A stretch of DNA of 64,000 nucleotides from Rhodocollybia butyracea (GCA_015501585.1 JADNRY010000056.1:124001-188000), one strand, 5' to 3'. Counted from the stretch's first letter, positions 52,661-64,000 are shown. Notes: generated by a model from the sequence alone, not told the origin. Numbers and translations are program-made.

Positions 52661-53935
52661 TCACGCGAGGGTGTATACCAGTTTCTCGCGACCATATCTG
52701 CCATCTCTCATAATTTCCAGACCCTCGTAAATTTTCTCTAGCCCACCCTCCAAGTGCCTCAAATGCTGAGTCTTGAACTTGGGGCTTCCCTGACCTTCCT
52801 CCCAGTTCTCGAGGATATGCGGCATATTTGTAGAAACATACTCTAGAATAGCGTTCTTGTGTTCTGGCATGGCAGGGAGATCCAAAAAATGTCCGAGGTT
52901 TAAGGAAAACCCGATCATGGTGTAGGCAAGAGTAAACTCAGCCCGAACGTCTTTGCGTCGTTTCTGAGTGTCTTCGGGTACGGGAAGAATCGAAATGATC
53001 CGTCCTCCACGAGAAGGAGACAAGGCATCCTGAGAAGATGATTAAGCAGATGTACTATGGCCACACTCAAGAACTTACAACACAGTTGTCTGTGCTTCCA
53101 TGTTCACATACAGTATCGAGACTGTAGATAATGCCCTCTTCACCGGCTGCAGCCTGAATCTTCTGGACTACATCTGTGTCCTTGTAGTCAAAACAGGCCT
53201 CAGCTCCAAGAGTCTTGAGCTCTTCGTGAGCAGCAGGAGATGCGGTTACAAATACCCTCAAACCAGAAAGCGCAGCGAGTTGAACGGCATGATGACCAAC
53301 AGCAGTGGAACCACCCCAGATCAAGATCGCTTCCCGTTTTGGGTTCGGACAAAGAGGCTTTGGGAGATTCAGGCGAATGTATAAGGCCTGAACAGCAGTG
53401 AGGTGAGGAATCGGGAACGACGCGGCTTCTTCGTAAGTCATAGATTCGGGGAACTTGAAGCAAACGGCTGCTACGAGGCGAACGTATTCAGAGTAGGAAC
53501 CGTTTTCTGTCTGATATGAACCCCCAAAACTGAATTACACGAGTTACTGGGGGAAACAGAAAACCAGAAAGTATACGCACGTAAATCCGGCGGCGCGATC
53601 GCCTACTTTGAGGTGCTTTACCGCAGAGCCCACTTTGACAACATCCCCAGCAGAGTCACAGCCAGAAATGGTCCCGGGTGTACCCAGGTCACTCAGCGCA
53701 TGTTTCCAATCAGTAGGATTTAATCCAACTGCACGAACACGGATCTAAAACAAGTACGAGGAAAAGGCTCAAACCGGATTTTGTAAACACATCTGCAACA
53801 GCGAACACGTACGATGACCTGATCACTAGGGAGATGCTTCACCAGGTCCTGAGATGCAAAGGGGATCTGTACAACTCGAACGCCTTTTTCAGGCCGAATC
53901 TGGAGAGCTTCGATAGTTTCTGGTAATAAGGGCAT
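52661..53935 (-). CDS. MDR oxidoreductase, trans-enoyl-reductase-like (copy 2)
   Basis: Tandem paralogue of 50810-52090. Exons 53935-53813, 53744-53581, 53529-53079, 53029-52661 (123, 164, 451 and 369 nt, identical to copy 1) give 368 residues. Introns are 68, 51 and 49 nt. The start is taken at MPLLPETIEALQIRPEKG. An in-frame ATG 33 nt upstream is less likely because copy 1 starts at the same place. Same motifs: AILIWGGSTAVGHHAVQLAA and HLRHLEGGLEKIYEGLEIM. Differences cluster in the last exon (FSLNLGHFLDLPAMPEHKN against FSLTFAHALDLPAMPKDKS). Both copies are intact, so they may have split roles. Confidence 0.9.
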
Positions 53936-55288
53936 TTTGTGAGACTCTGACAGAGGTGGAAAGCGCAATGCATAATTCGGGGCTTCTTATAGGAACCAAG
54001 ATATCGACCTCCTTACCAAGTCAGGAGATCCTTGCAGTTACTAGTTGAGGCTTTGCATTTCTAAAGCTTTGTCAGTTGTCTGTCAACTTGAACCGAACGA
54101 AACCTTAATAGTTTAGCCGCATTTAGTCGCATCTGTACTCTGTCCACGGTGTAACTGGAAGTAGAAGACAAACTTGAACAAGATTCAGTTACCGATTTTT
54201 TTTCAGTCATTTGCCATATCCTATTGGCCGTTAGAATTCTGCCGGTTCAAACTTTCCCCGGTGCTGACGACTATAACAATGATATTGGTATAGCTAGCCT
54301 TACTTGCTCAATGAGTTTGTACTCACCATATGGGATGAATTCTTTCACGCTACGATCAAGCGCTCTGGTCTTCGAAAAGACTTGCGATTCCTGGAGGTGA
54401 AATCCGTACCGAGACACACAGTCGTATGGTTACCAGTTTGTCCCACAGCAACTACCACCCAGATGTGCGTGTGTGCAAATTAAACGAAACATCGCGCCAA
54501 AATAGGTGATTGTTGAGCTCTTGACCGAGAGTTCTCCCGAATCGCGGATACACAACATCCAACATTGAGTAGGAGGAGGAATACTCCTGTATAGCATCTG
54601 TAACAACTAAAAGCCCAGCCAGCAACAGCAAGGTTATGGACTCCAGAGGACTGGTAGTCGAGCCTGAGCTGAGTTTGAAGTATTTACATACGATATCAGT
54701 GCGCAGCGACTCTGGACGCACATGGGCTGAACCTGATCTTTCTACCATGCCAGCTTAATGCCCTTCCAAACATTGGAAAACAATTTCACAGGCATTGGCC
54801 ACGGCATCAAGATGTAAGATCAAGCGCACCTTGAGGTGACATCGTATAAGGCACCTGCAGATTTCCGTTGTCTTTGAGGGAGACCTTCAAATTTGCCCAG
54901 GAGGCGCGCCCTTGAGGTACATATCAAGTAAAGATCTCTTTGAATGATAAAGGGATTTTGTAGATGTCATTACAGGTGCCTGTCTGAGCGCCCTTCAAGA
55001 TGCCATTGAAGAATTTGAATATAGTTCACATTGGTGAATGGACCCAGGGGAAGTTGCAAGACTCATCGATCACCGATGGCCGATGGTCCGTCCTTGTCAC
55101 TTCTTGATATTTGGGTTGTATTTGGGTACGGATTCTGCTCGGTACAATGAATGCATTTGTATCGATTCATTTTGAGACAGAAACGGAGCTAGAACTTACC
55201 CCGCCAAGGTCACCAGCATCACGACCTATTTGTCTTGGAGTCAATGTTGGTGCACTTCCGACAGTAATAAGCGCTCGCTGTTGGCATC
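53936..55288. other. Long intergenic region, divergent promoters
   Basis: It lies between divergent genes. A minus ORF at 54452-54748 (98 codons) has a hydrophobic segment ITLLLLAGLLVVTDAI but no family match and no ATG-supported context. Bases 54780-55000 contain several CCTTGAGGT/CCTTCAA-like short repeats. I see no further gene or transposon. Confidence 0.4.
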
Positions 55289-57030
55289 ATGCAATCAGTT
55301 GCAACGAACTTCAATCTGCCGAAATCGAAGCTTCAGGCATCCAAAGCCTCCTTCAACTCCTCTTCTCCCAGATTTTCCAGCTATCTCCCGGTACCAAATC
55401 CCACCAAGTCTTTTTGGATCGATTCTCCAGATGCAAACCCACTGGCCACAGAGGGCAGTACAGGAATTTTACCTCAAGAAGCCGATATATGTATTATTGG
55501 TTCAGGCATAACAGGCGTTTCTGTAGCTTACCATCTCGCTGCGAGAGAGCACAGGCCATTGAAGCTGGTCATTCTTGAGGCAAGAGATTTTTGTCAGATA
55601 ACTCGTTTTGCTTCAAAATATGATCACAGTTGACGATTAAGTATTAGGCTCTGGAGCAACGGGTTAGGTTTTCCTTCTTTGTTACGAGGGTTATGGCTGA
55701 TTTAAATCCAGGTCGAAATGGAGGCCATCTTACCCCGAACATGTTCATTGACTTTTGTGATTTCAAAGAACAATATGGGCAGCAAGAGGCTTTGAAAGCG
55801 CTCAAGCTGGAACAGCACACGGCAACAAGCATTTTGCAGTTTATCTCGGCTCAAAACTTCGCGGAATCTGTTGATCTAGTTGCGGGAGACCACATCACGA
55901 CGTTCCTCACAGATGAAGAGCTTTTGCGAGCCAAGGCCGATTACGATGCCACCAAAGCGGCGGGCGTAGATCTTTCAGATGTTGACTGGCTAAGCAAGGA
56001 AGAGATGCAAGCGGTCAACTTGATTTCTTTAAGCTCGTAAAGTCCACTAATTTGAGCAAACTATAGGCGCATGGAGTCGACTATCCGGGAGTAAAGTTTC
56101 GGGGACATAATCTCTGGCCTTTGAAGCTTGTCACACATCTGTATACCTATGCTAAATCTCAGACGAACGATACCTCGCTGTCTCTTCACACATCTACACC
56201 AGTCACTAGGATTTCCTCTACCGAGCCCGCTTCATCCCATCGTTGGAAGCTTGATACTCCACGTGGTTCTATTTCGTGTTCATACGTAGTTCATGCAACC
56301 AATGCATACGCTTCCCACCTCCTCCCGAACCTTCGGGGACCATCAGGTATCGTTCCTACCCGCGGTCAAGTCGTCGCCGTTCGTGCCGCTGTTTCTCTTA
56401 ATGAACTGGGAGGAAAGTCATCTTGGGACGCAAATGATGGCTTGGAGTACTGGTTTCCACGTCCAGTTTCTTCTGCAGCAGAATGCCCTTTGATTATTCT
56501 TGGTGGAGGTAGAGAAGCCGAGCCACGGTTTGAGGATGATGAAATCGATGATTCAAAGTGCAACGAAGCCGTTGGGAAAGTTCTTAGAGATTTCCTTCCA
56601 GAGTTGTTTCCGGGAAAGTATAAAGAAGGAAGAGAGCCAGAAATGGACTGGGTTGGTGCATCTAACACGCTTTCCGATCTGTGACTGATCACATCGATAG
56701 ACTGGGATCATGGGTTTTACTTTTACAAAGGATCCTTTTGTAAGTTGAACTTTCGTTCTTAGTCTTCATATATCCAAACCATCTGTTAGGTTGGCCCAGT
56801 GAGCGCTTCTACAGAATTCCAAGGCCAGTACATTGCCGCAGGTTACTCAGGACACGGCATGCCACGCGCTTACGCCTGGTGAGAGTTGTGTTTTCTACGA
56901 ATTACATATACTGAATGTTGATCCTAGCGCTGAAGCCGTCGCAGAGATGATAACTGCAGACATTCGTGGTGAAAGATGGAATGCCCCGGATTGGCTTCCC
57001 GAACACTACTTGAGGTTGTCAAATGCGTGA
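55289..57030 (+). CDS. FAD-dependent oxidoreductase (DAO family)
   Basis: Oxidises an amine, amino acid or similar substrate with FAD. Exact substrate unknown. Seven exons: 55289-55592, 55648-55662, 55712-56013, 56067-56651, 56701-56739, 56790-56878, 56928-57030, giving 478 residues. The FAD site is ADICIIGSGITGVSVAYHL with GxGxxG at 71-76. The second motif FCSGATGRNGGH is split over three exons, the middle one only 15 nt. Later parts: GVDYPGVKFRGHNLWPLKLV, YVVHATNAYASHLLP, RGQVVAVRA, DGLEYWFPRP, GIMGFTFTKDPFVGPV, GYSGHGMPRAYAW. The N-terminal 60 residues before the FAD domain are Ser/Lys rich and could target mitochondria or peroxisomes. Exon 3 ends at a weak GTCAAC donor. Confidence 0.9.
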
Positions 57031-57282
57031 GGTTCGGACGTATTGATCTTACTTGTCCGCACGATGTACACGAGGCGGAGAGAAATTTGTCCTCGTAAAA
57101 GTCTACTTTCTGTGTACATACTGTAGTTTTAGCGTAGGCTGATTGTGGCAGGAGTTGGCGTCGTCACGCGCAGGAACGCGTTCGCCGTACGCGGTCCCGT
57201 GAACGTTACAAGTCACAGAAATTGATCGCGTCACGCTGTAAATTTAAAACTTTTTGTTGAACCTTCCAAGTTCGTTACCACG

Positions 57283-60200
57283 ATGTCGTCTGCGCCGCCT
57301 GCGACGCCTCAGCGCACGTCCCACAAACACTCTCATTCTGTTTCTGTACCTCTCCAGCCGGGCTTGTCACCTGCTTCACCATATACACCACTTTCGCTTC
57401 GTTCGTTTACTTCAGCTTCCACGTCGTCGTCGGGCCCATCACCGTCGTCGACTTTGGCGACGCCTGCGTCAGTACGAAATTTGAATCTCCATGCTGGCTT
57501 CACTTCGCCTCCTATCGTCAGAGTCAAAAAGCTTTCGTGGGCTTCACCGTCGCCAGGTGGCCATTCGCCTTCAGATAGTCTACCCAGTATCGCAGATTTG
57601 GCCCGTAATTGGCGCTCTAAGGCCAGCGAAAACGGTATCAGAGTCTCTAACAATGCGAAACAGAGGATGGGTGATGATTATTCCTTCATGGATGATGGAG
57701 ATGGTATGTTGTTATAGTGCAGTCTCTTCCGGTTTCTGACGCGTGCATACAGTCAGCATGACAAGTGAACAAGTTTACGATGATGAAGAAGGTGCTTTTT
57801 CTTTCTACAATCGTTGTTTCTTTTGCTCAATAAGTTTCTATAGTGCTGTTGCCTGCCTCTTTCATGTCAACTCAGCGCCGTCGGGCACTGTCTCATGCCG
57901 GCGTACCCTCGCAGTACTCTGCTTCAGTGTCCTCTCATGCGCCTCATAGCGCACCTAGAGCCCGAACACGTCCTCCCCTTGCTCCACTGTCGCCCGTAAC
58001 TCGACGATTGGCTCCGTCGTCACCTGTCCAGGCACGCAGGCCTAGTTTGGTCAACCATCAGAACGTGATGTCTACTCCACCGCCGAACCGACAACTAGCT
58101 GAACGCCTCCGTCTGAAAGGAAGCTTTACTGATCCTGCACAACCTAGGAGAAGGGAGGCTTTCGACGCGGTTTGTCTGGTTGCATTTTTGACTATATGCA
58201 TATTAACGTCTTGTGTTTCAAGGCTCCTCCTTCCAGTGACGTCTCGTTCGACCGCGACCTCTTTGACATTCATGAGGATGAGAACGACGACGATTACGAA
58301 CTTGGATACGACTCGTTCCATCATGACTTGCAAGACTATCATTACCAGTCCGAACATTACCAACGCGGTCCTGCGCGCGAAACCCAGTCTGATATTGAGG
58401 AGGAGCAATACGAAGTCGAGTACCCAACCCTTCCTCACCAGAAACAAAATCTCCAATATCACCAGTATCAATACCAGCAACAGCAGCTTCTCCCCCCATC
58501 GTACTCTCCGGCCTACCCTGCCCCTCCAGGTCTCGTTCAGCCTACTGCTCCCCGTGGAAATCCATACGCGGCTACCGGGTTGTCAATGGCTCAGGTAATG
58601 GGTCTTTCGATGTATCATCAATCGCAAATGTTGCCGCAGTATCCGATGCATCTAGCACCTGCGCATATTCCCATGCCAGTTCCTCGACACCAAGGCGAAG
58701 GTTCCCTTCCAGCTTCTTCCAACGCGCCCTCCAAGATTTCTACTCCTGTCCTTGCTCCCACTGAACCCCTCGATCCGACCAAAATTACTAAGTGCTGTTC
58801 TATCTGTGATCGTAAACCTCCTTCCTTGACACGTCTTGCCATCCTCACTCCTTGTGGGCACGCCTTGTGCTCTTCGTGTCTTACCAGCGCGTTGAATATT
58901 GTGGGTGAGAAGGACATGGAATGCGCAGGATGCCGTGCCAAGGTCGCAGACTTCAAGTTGGTGTCGATCACGGCAGAGGACGATACTGAGGAAGGCGCAT
59001 CATTGAACAAGAAGCAAGTTGATAATCTTTTCCCTGTCGAAACCCCTGAAGCTTTCGACCTCGGCATGGCCGAATCAGACTTTTTCAGTGACGGCGGTAT
59101 GAGGGCTAGTACTCCTCCACCCAAAACGAAAGGCATGCGACGGTCTTCTGGATTGAGTTCTATGGCAAATGCTACAAGCACATCCAACCGTGAAAAGGAC
59201 TGTGATCCGATTGTACTGAGAATTGACAATGTGCCCTGGGTGATTATTCATTTCCTTTGCTTGACATTGGATATTAACGTGATTTTTAGGACATCACTCC
59301 ACCGCGAATCTCAGCTTGGCTAGACCAGCCTGTCATTCGCGTTCACGTTCTTTTGGATAAGAAGGGCAAGACTATGAGCCATGCTTTTGTTGAGGTCGAA
59401 AATGAAACGATGGCTGGTAAGGTGCTCAGGGGAGAGGTCCAATCGAATGGTCCGCGTCGAGGTAGCGTGCTCGGGCAAGGAAAGAGAGCTCGAGGAGTTA
59501 CAGTAACGAGAAGCTCACAGGGAGAACTCATGAACGCGGTAAGTTTGTTTGCTTTTCTTGCCTATGGTTTGTCTAATTTCTCCCATGTAGCTTTTCCCAT
59601 CTTGGCTTGGAACCTTCGACGGGTCCAGGCCATCTCTTGCTGGTGTCGACGGTGATCGAGTTGTTGTCGCTCTGGAAAGCGGACTGCTGACTGAGAAGGA
59701 GGTCGCTTGTCTACTTTACCTCATTCGTTCGCCAGATGTAAGCTTTTGCACGCTGATTGTTTTGTGCTTGTGCTGATCCGCTATTTGTCACGCAGGCCCA
59801 CTTCCTTAAGGTTCCTTCCTTGCCCTTCCACTCACTCGTCAGCGTCTTGGCTAAATTCCCCGCTGATATCGACTCGAGAGTATTCTGGAACAGTTCCCTT
59901 CGTGATGTTTTGTTCGATGTGGTATTTGGTAATGGTGAATCTTCGAATTGCATTATAGTTACTGATATGCCCTGCAGCTGCTATCCAAGTGCTCCAGGCG
60001 CGTATCGAGCAGAGGAAGGCCGGTAACGATGACGGAGCTTATCCTCACGATCTTGTTGATACTTGACCAAAGTTGCGTTGGACTGTCAAGGTAAGCTTCT
60101 TTTTCGATACCGATACTTCTTGATCTTAACGGCTTCTCTCAGCATTCACGTCAGAGCAAAAAGCTAAAATCACTGCATTTTTCAACACGGAGCCTGCTCG

Positions 60201-60545
60201 TCCCTTGTCTGCTTCGGACTCTGATAATTCCAATGCCCGTTCCGGTGGTAGTGTGACAGAAGGCGTTGATCCTACTGATGCTGATATAGAAGATGAAGAT
60301 GGGGAGAACGACGTGGACGCGGATGCTCTTTGAGTGATGGATCACATTCTTCGTCCGATTCTATCCGTACCCCGAGCAGTGCCACTGCTGCAAATAGCAC
60401 TACGTCATCCAACCGAGGCGACAGTACCCTTTCTGCCACCATCTCTGTCCAAGATCATATGCTCAACGACCTCGCTCGCGAGTTTGGGGTCGAGGCGACG
60501 TTGGTTGAGGCGCTGGCTCAACGTCTCTCTCTTCATCAACGCTAA
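57283..60545 (+). CDS. RING-finger protein with RRM-like region, C-terminus frameshifted
   Basis: Probable E3 ubiquitin ligase or RNA regulator. Exons 57283-57703, 57753-57791, 57844-58169, 58223-59239, 59290-59538, 59591-59737, 59796-59928, 59978 onward. Residues 1-260 are Ser/Pro/Thr rich and low complexity. An acidic, then Gln/Tyr-rich stretch follows. A RING-type finger CCSICDRKPPS..ILTPCGHALCSSC..ECAGC starts at residue 453. Further on PIVLRIDNVPWDITPPRISAWL and KGKTMSHAFVEVEN resemble an RRM. The read frame ends at TGA 60064-60066 (806 residues), but coding quality continues: restoring one T near 60063 gives LTKVALDCQ, and the exon at 60143 reads AFTSEQKAKITAFF. A second one-base shift near 60327 leads to VQDHMLNDLAREFG, ending 60545. 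Both sites are T runs. Confidence 0.8.
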
Positions 60546-61320
60546 GCCCATTGTGGTTATCAAAACAAAACTCTCTTCCATTCGTGTCGCCATGTTTTCG
60601 CTCGCTTTCCATTGTATCCTATGCGTTTCTCTCCCTCGAATTTCCTCTCAAATACCACATCCTTCGTTTTGCGTGCATTGAATGCAACTCCTATTTCTTT
60701 TAGTACCGACGTGGATAATCACTGGTGAACTCCGCTTTGCACGCTTGAATAGTTCTTATTATGCATTCCTCCAGCATTCCTCTTCAGATTCGGGCATCAT
60801 GATCGACTTGCACTTTCCCTTTCTCCATTCGGATCCAATCATTGACGTCTATGAATCATGTTTTTCCTTTCTAATCCGCATTTCCTTGCCTTCAAACCAT
60901 TTTCTACGACATTCGCCATGACTTTACCTTTCGCACTAATCGTTATCGCTATCCTCTGTCGCTGTGTTTTTGAAAGAAAAAAACTCGTTCTCTTCATATT
61001 CGTAGGCATCGTCAATACATATAATCATACATCGCAGCCAAATTTGGACAATATAGATGCTGCTTTACTGGGTAGTGGTAGTGGTAGTATAAAATTTGAG
61101 AAATTTTCAGCGACAAAACGTAATCATTTTTAAAATGAGAATGAGACCATGTGATCGTGTCTCAAAATTATCGTCACTCTAGCCTAGCTAGCTGTCTTTT
61201 GTGAAGAAAATACTCGTTCACATATAAATCGTCTAGCCTAGCTAGCTCGTCTTTTGCGAAGAGAATACTCGTTCTATTGTCACTCTGATCCTTTCCACTT
61301 CTAGTCTTCTATCTTGATTT
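60546..61320. other. Intergenic region
   Basis: No gene supported. Pyrimidine-rich sequence after the RING gene is followed by several short ORFs without motifs. A two-unit repeat lies at 61181-61273. Confidence 0.4.
61181..61273. repeat. Two-unit direct repeat, about 51-bp period
   Basis: CTAGCCTAGCTAGCTGTCTT with TACTCGTTC following (61181-61221) is repeated at 61232-61273 with three to four changes. Each unit contains the CTAGCTAG palindrome. Confidence 0.8.
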
Positions 61321-62300
61321 TTGACTTCGTTTTGTGATGCTGGCGGCAAACAGAAACATATCTCTCGCGCTGCAAAAACTGGGTGCGGGTGCGTATAATA
61401 TTGTTTCTTGGCCTCTAAAGCTTACAAGGGACATGCTAGTACGCAGATTGGCCCAAGCGTCGTTTCAGCTGCTCTGAACTCAATGGAACTGGAGACGACC
61501 CTTCCCCGATTCTTGCTCCTGCTCCAGAATTTTTGACCGAGGCCACCTGTGTCAGATATCTGGTCAAGGCTTGCGAGATCCCGTTATGTTCGGTTGATCC
61601 TGAAGTTTTTTTCATGACGCAGAAGGAAGCAGATGCTATTCTCGGTGAACGCAGCTTGAGGCTTGAAGCCTATTCCTGAGAATACTAATCTACCTGCTAT
61701 TATCACAGATTGGGAACAGTAATTTCCAGCTTCTCTGAGTCAATCGCCTCGAAATCAAGTCACAAGCAGCATAATCCGCATTCTATCCAATTACCTGCTC
61801 CTGGCGTTCTTCCTGAAGATGACGGAACTACACTGACCGCTACACATGCTGAACCAATGCACCAACAAAAGGAGCCAACAACGCTTGAAATCCGGCTATC
61901 CTTCTCTTCATGTCCCTAAAGTTATCTCGTCCTGCGGATCTTAGCTCAGATGAATACCTTGCTGTGCTACCTGTGGACCATGGACCTTACTTTTCGGGGA
62001 AGCAACCCCGCTCTGGATATCCAAGCAAGTCGGTGTGCTTTGTTGATAATTCATAATAAATTATGGTCCTATGTTCTTTGTAAAGCGCGCCAAATCGGTA
62101 ATGTCTCGTATCGTACGCAAATGGTTCGATCATTACGCCATGCCCTCACCTGAATTCAACCTAATATGTATACACCATTTTTTAGAGCAATTGCGAATGC
62201 AGATACTCTTGTCCGTAAGATCTTGTGATGATTCTCCTAGGCTAGATTGTAATATTGACGTATATTCGCCATCTGGGCCGTTTCTTGCGTATGGCCGTCT
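61321..62300 (+). other. Coding-like stretch, gene not resolved
   Basis: Three adjacent open stretches look like exons of one plus-strand gene: 61465-61678 (GDDPSPILAPAPEFLTEATC, then CSVDPEVFFMTQKEADAIL), 61710-61919 (LPAPGVLPEDDGTTLTA) and about 61910-62140 (SRPADLSSDEYLAVLPVDHG, then GPMFFVKRAKSVMSR). I could not find splice sites that join them, and stops lie between. It may be a relic or a gene with unusual introns. No family recognised. Confidence 0.35.
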
Positions 62301-62356
62301 CTAGGTATAATAGCTCAAAGGACTGCTGCTTTTTCTTCATTCTCAGAGACGATATC

Positions 62357-63615
62357 ATGGCCCCAGTTGCAATTGACGAGTCTATCCTCGACGTGGCAGA
62401 ACCCAAGAAGGATACCCTGGCGCTTCCCGAGCCTACTCTAGCTCGGTTGAAGAAGGCAGGAGTGGACTTGTCCAGCGGGTATCCATACCGTCCTTCACGT
62501 CCACTCTACCTCGACGACGTGTACAAACTTCGCGCTAAAGAGTGGAAACACGACGATGCGGGTGCTAGGGCAGACAAATCCAAGAACGCCTTACTCTCCG
62601 CCGCCACGAAAGTAACCGACTTGACGACCCATATCGGAACTGAGATAGAAGGACTTCAGCTCAAGGACTTGACGGATCAGCAGAAGGACGAACTTGCCCT
62701 TCTTATCGCTGAACGAAGCGTCGTGTTCTTCCGCAATCAGGATCTTAGCCCCCAGCAACAACTGGAGCTAGGAAAATACTACGGAGAAATTGAGGTCCAC
62801 GTAAGTCAAAAACACGTCTTTCCGGTCATCCTGGCTAAACGACGAAATAGCCTCAAGTTCCCCAGGTGCCGGGCCATCTGGGTGTAACAGTAATATGGCC
62901 AGATCTAGCAGCCACTGAGCGAGTCGCTAACTTCCGTCAGCCAGGTGGTGCGTCTCGCTGGCACTCGGATTTGGTTCACGAGCTTCAACCTGCCGGGATT
63001 ACACATCTCCATAACGACACAGTGCCTCCAGTAGGCGGGGACACTTTGTGGGCCAGCGGGTATTCGGCGTACGAGAAATTGTCTCCTGACTTTCGCAAGA
63101 TCATCGATGGCAAATTGGCCGTGTACCGCTCTGCTCATCCGTATCTGGATCGAAGTCACCCTGAGGATGGCCCAAAGCACGTCGAGCGCGTACATCCACT
63201 AGTTCGAGTTCATCCAGCCACTGGCTGGAAAGCACTTTGGGTCAACCGGACTTTCACGGACCGTATCGTTGGGCTTGACCGGGCTGAAAGTGACGCGATC
63301 CTCAATCACTTGTTCAGTGTGTACGAGAACAGTGTAGACATCCAAGTTCGATTCAAATGGACGCCGGGCACTTCTGCCCTCTGGGACAATAGGCGAGTGC
63401 ACTTTTCTACTCAATCAATGAACGACACACGCTGACTGACCATTTCCAGAATTACTATCCACAATGCGAGCTGGGACTATGGCGGCAAATATCCCAGACA
63501 TGGAACTCGAGTCACGTCGCTGGCTGAAAAGCCCTACTTTGACCCGGATGCCCCAACGAGGCGTCAGGCTTTAGGATTATTGGACGAGGGAGAACTGCCT
63601 GAAGGTCCTCAGTAG
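62357..63615 (+). CDS. TauD/TfdA-family Fe(II)/2-oxoglutarate dioxygenase
   Basis: Hydroxylates a small, often sulfonated, substrate using 2-oxoglutarate. Taurine or a related sulfonate is the usual one. Exons 62357-62800, 62866-63392 and 63450-63615 give 378 residues, the fungal norm. The iron ligands are visible: HSD in SRWHSDLVHE (His181, Asp183) and the distal His328 in NRITIHNASWDY, which also gives the 2-oxoglutarate region with the arginine further on (PRHGTRV). That last motif exists only if the second intron is removed. It begins GCGAGT, a GC-AG intron. Read through, the frame stops at 63433-63435 without His328. The N-terminal 60 residues are variable in the family. Intact and single copy. 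Confidence 0.9.
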
Positions 63616-63738
63616 GCAAATCATTGTAAATCTAGTCAAACTCAAAGTAAATGTACAAGCATCTGTGAAAGGTGATCGCACCTTGAAGTTCTGCGTGTGA
63701 ATTTTTGCTCAGCTTCTTCTCGCTTCTCCAACTTGTCC

Positions 63739-64000
63739 ATGTCGGTCACGGTGGAGCAGTTGATTCCCCTTCCTGAGGCTTATACGGAGTGTGAGGCTTG
63801 CGGCGAAGAAGATGAGGATGTTACTCTACTGAGGTGTAGTCGATGCAAGAACAAGTTCTACTGTGTACGTATTTCCCACTGTGACCTCGTACTTACTTAC
63901 ATTATCGCAGAGCGAAAGATGCCAGAGATCTGATTGGAAAACGCATCGCTTCGACTGCTCTGAGCTTCCTGTTGCTGGGGATGCCTTGGCGATTTTGTCC
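63739..64000 (+). CDS. MYND-finger protein, 5' part
   Basis: Zinc-binding MYND domain, a protein-interaction module. Exon 1 (63739-63864) begins MSVTVEQLIPLPEAY and carries CEACGEEDEDVTLLRCSRC followed by YC. The 46-nt intron 63865-63910 leads to SERCQRSDWKTHRFDC in exon 2. The pattern C-x2-C, C-x2-C, YC-x3-C and H-x3-C is complete. The gene runs off the window end, so length and partner domains are unknown. Confidence 0.85.

Noticed and set aside
58058..58480. 140-codon minus-strand ORF opposite the RING gene
   Set aside because: Antisense shadow of a low-complexity coding exon.
50810..63615. Possible secondary-metabolite cluster (enoyl-reductase-like genes, FAD oxidase, dioxygenase, with the glycosyltransferase further left)
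   Set aside because: No polyketide, peptide or terpene synthase is present, and housekeeping-type RING and MYND genes are interspersed.
1..64000. Giant Starship-type element or viral insertion covering the duplicated region
   Set aside because: No tyrosine recombinase (DUF3435) captain gene, and no viral polymerase or capsid-like ORF was seen.

Overview
The window is nuclear DNA from a filamentous basidiomycete, most likely an Agaricomycete. Coding regions are cut by many short introns (about 44-86 nt, most near 50, with CTAAT/CTGAC-like branch sites). The gene content fits: a basidiomycete-type NACHT/NLR ATPase, class I hydrophobins, a GH71 alpha-1,3-glucanase, tyrosine-kinase-like kinases with an HGD catalytic loop, a Tcp11/SOK1 protein, F-box and MYND proteins. 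Exon models here were built by hand from reading frame, GT(GC)-AG borders and agreement between paralogues.

Region 1 (1-10.4 kb) is a mosaic of duplicated and decayed blocks: the tail of a PP2C phosphatase, three copies of a NIS1-like secreted effector gene in different states of decay, two hydrophobin genes (one intact, one frameshifted), and a minisatellite expanded upstream of the second hydrophobin. Region 2 (11.3-16.97 kb) holds an intact eight-exon UDP-glycosyltransferase, a second, broken PP2C copy and an uncharacterised secreted protein. Region 3 (18.4-31.5 kb) carries two tandem TKL kinases (one broken, one intact with a 13-residue tail repeat), fragments of kinase tails and of a GFWNxRGDH-motif protein, a hAT-like DNA transposon that splits a 66-codon ORF and itself carries a 5'-truncated LINE, and the only intact PP2C copy. 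Region 4 (32-49.3 kb) has a frameshifted F-box/LRR gene, a GH71 gene and its later truncated near-copy 13 kb away, a possible large TIR element, a long inverted repeat invaded by a TA-flanked element, an NLR gene and a Tcp11 gene. Both GH71 copies are followed by the same decayed oxidoreductase 3' end.

Region 5 (49.3-64 kb) is calmer and gene dense: a frameshifted kinase-like gene, two tandem enoyl-reductase-like MDR oxidoreductases with identical exon structure, a FAD-dependent oxidoreductase with a 15-nt micro-exon, a RING-finger protein whose C-terminus is cut by apparent homopolymer indels, a TauD-type dioxygenase whose iron site is completed only by splicing a GC-AG intron, and the start of a MYND-finger gene.

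Taken together the first 49 kb look like a fast-evolving accessory compartment (secreted proteins, signalling kinase and phosphatase families, transposons, pseudogenes) next to a more conserved metabolic and housekeeping segment. I see no polyketide or peptide synthase backbone, no CRISPR array, no rRNA and no convincing tRNA.
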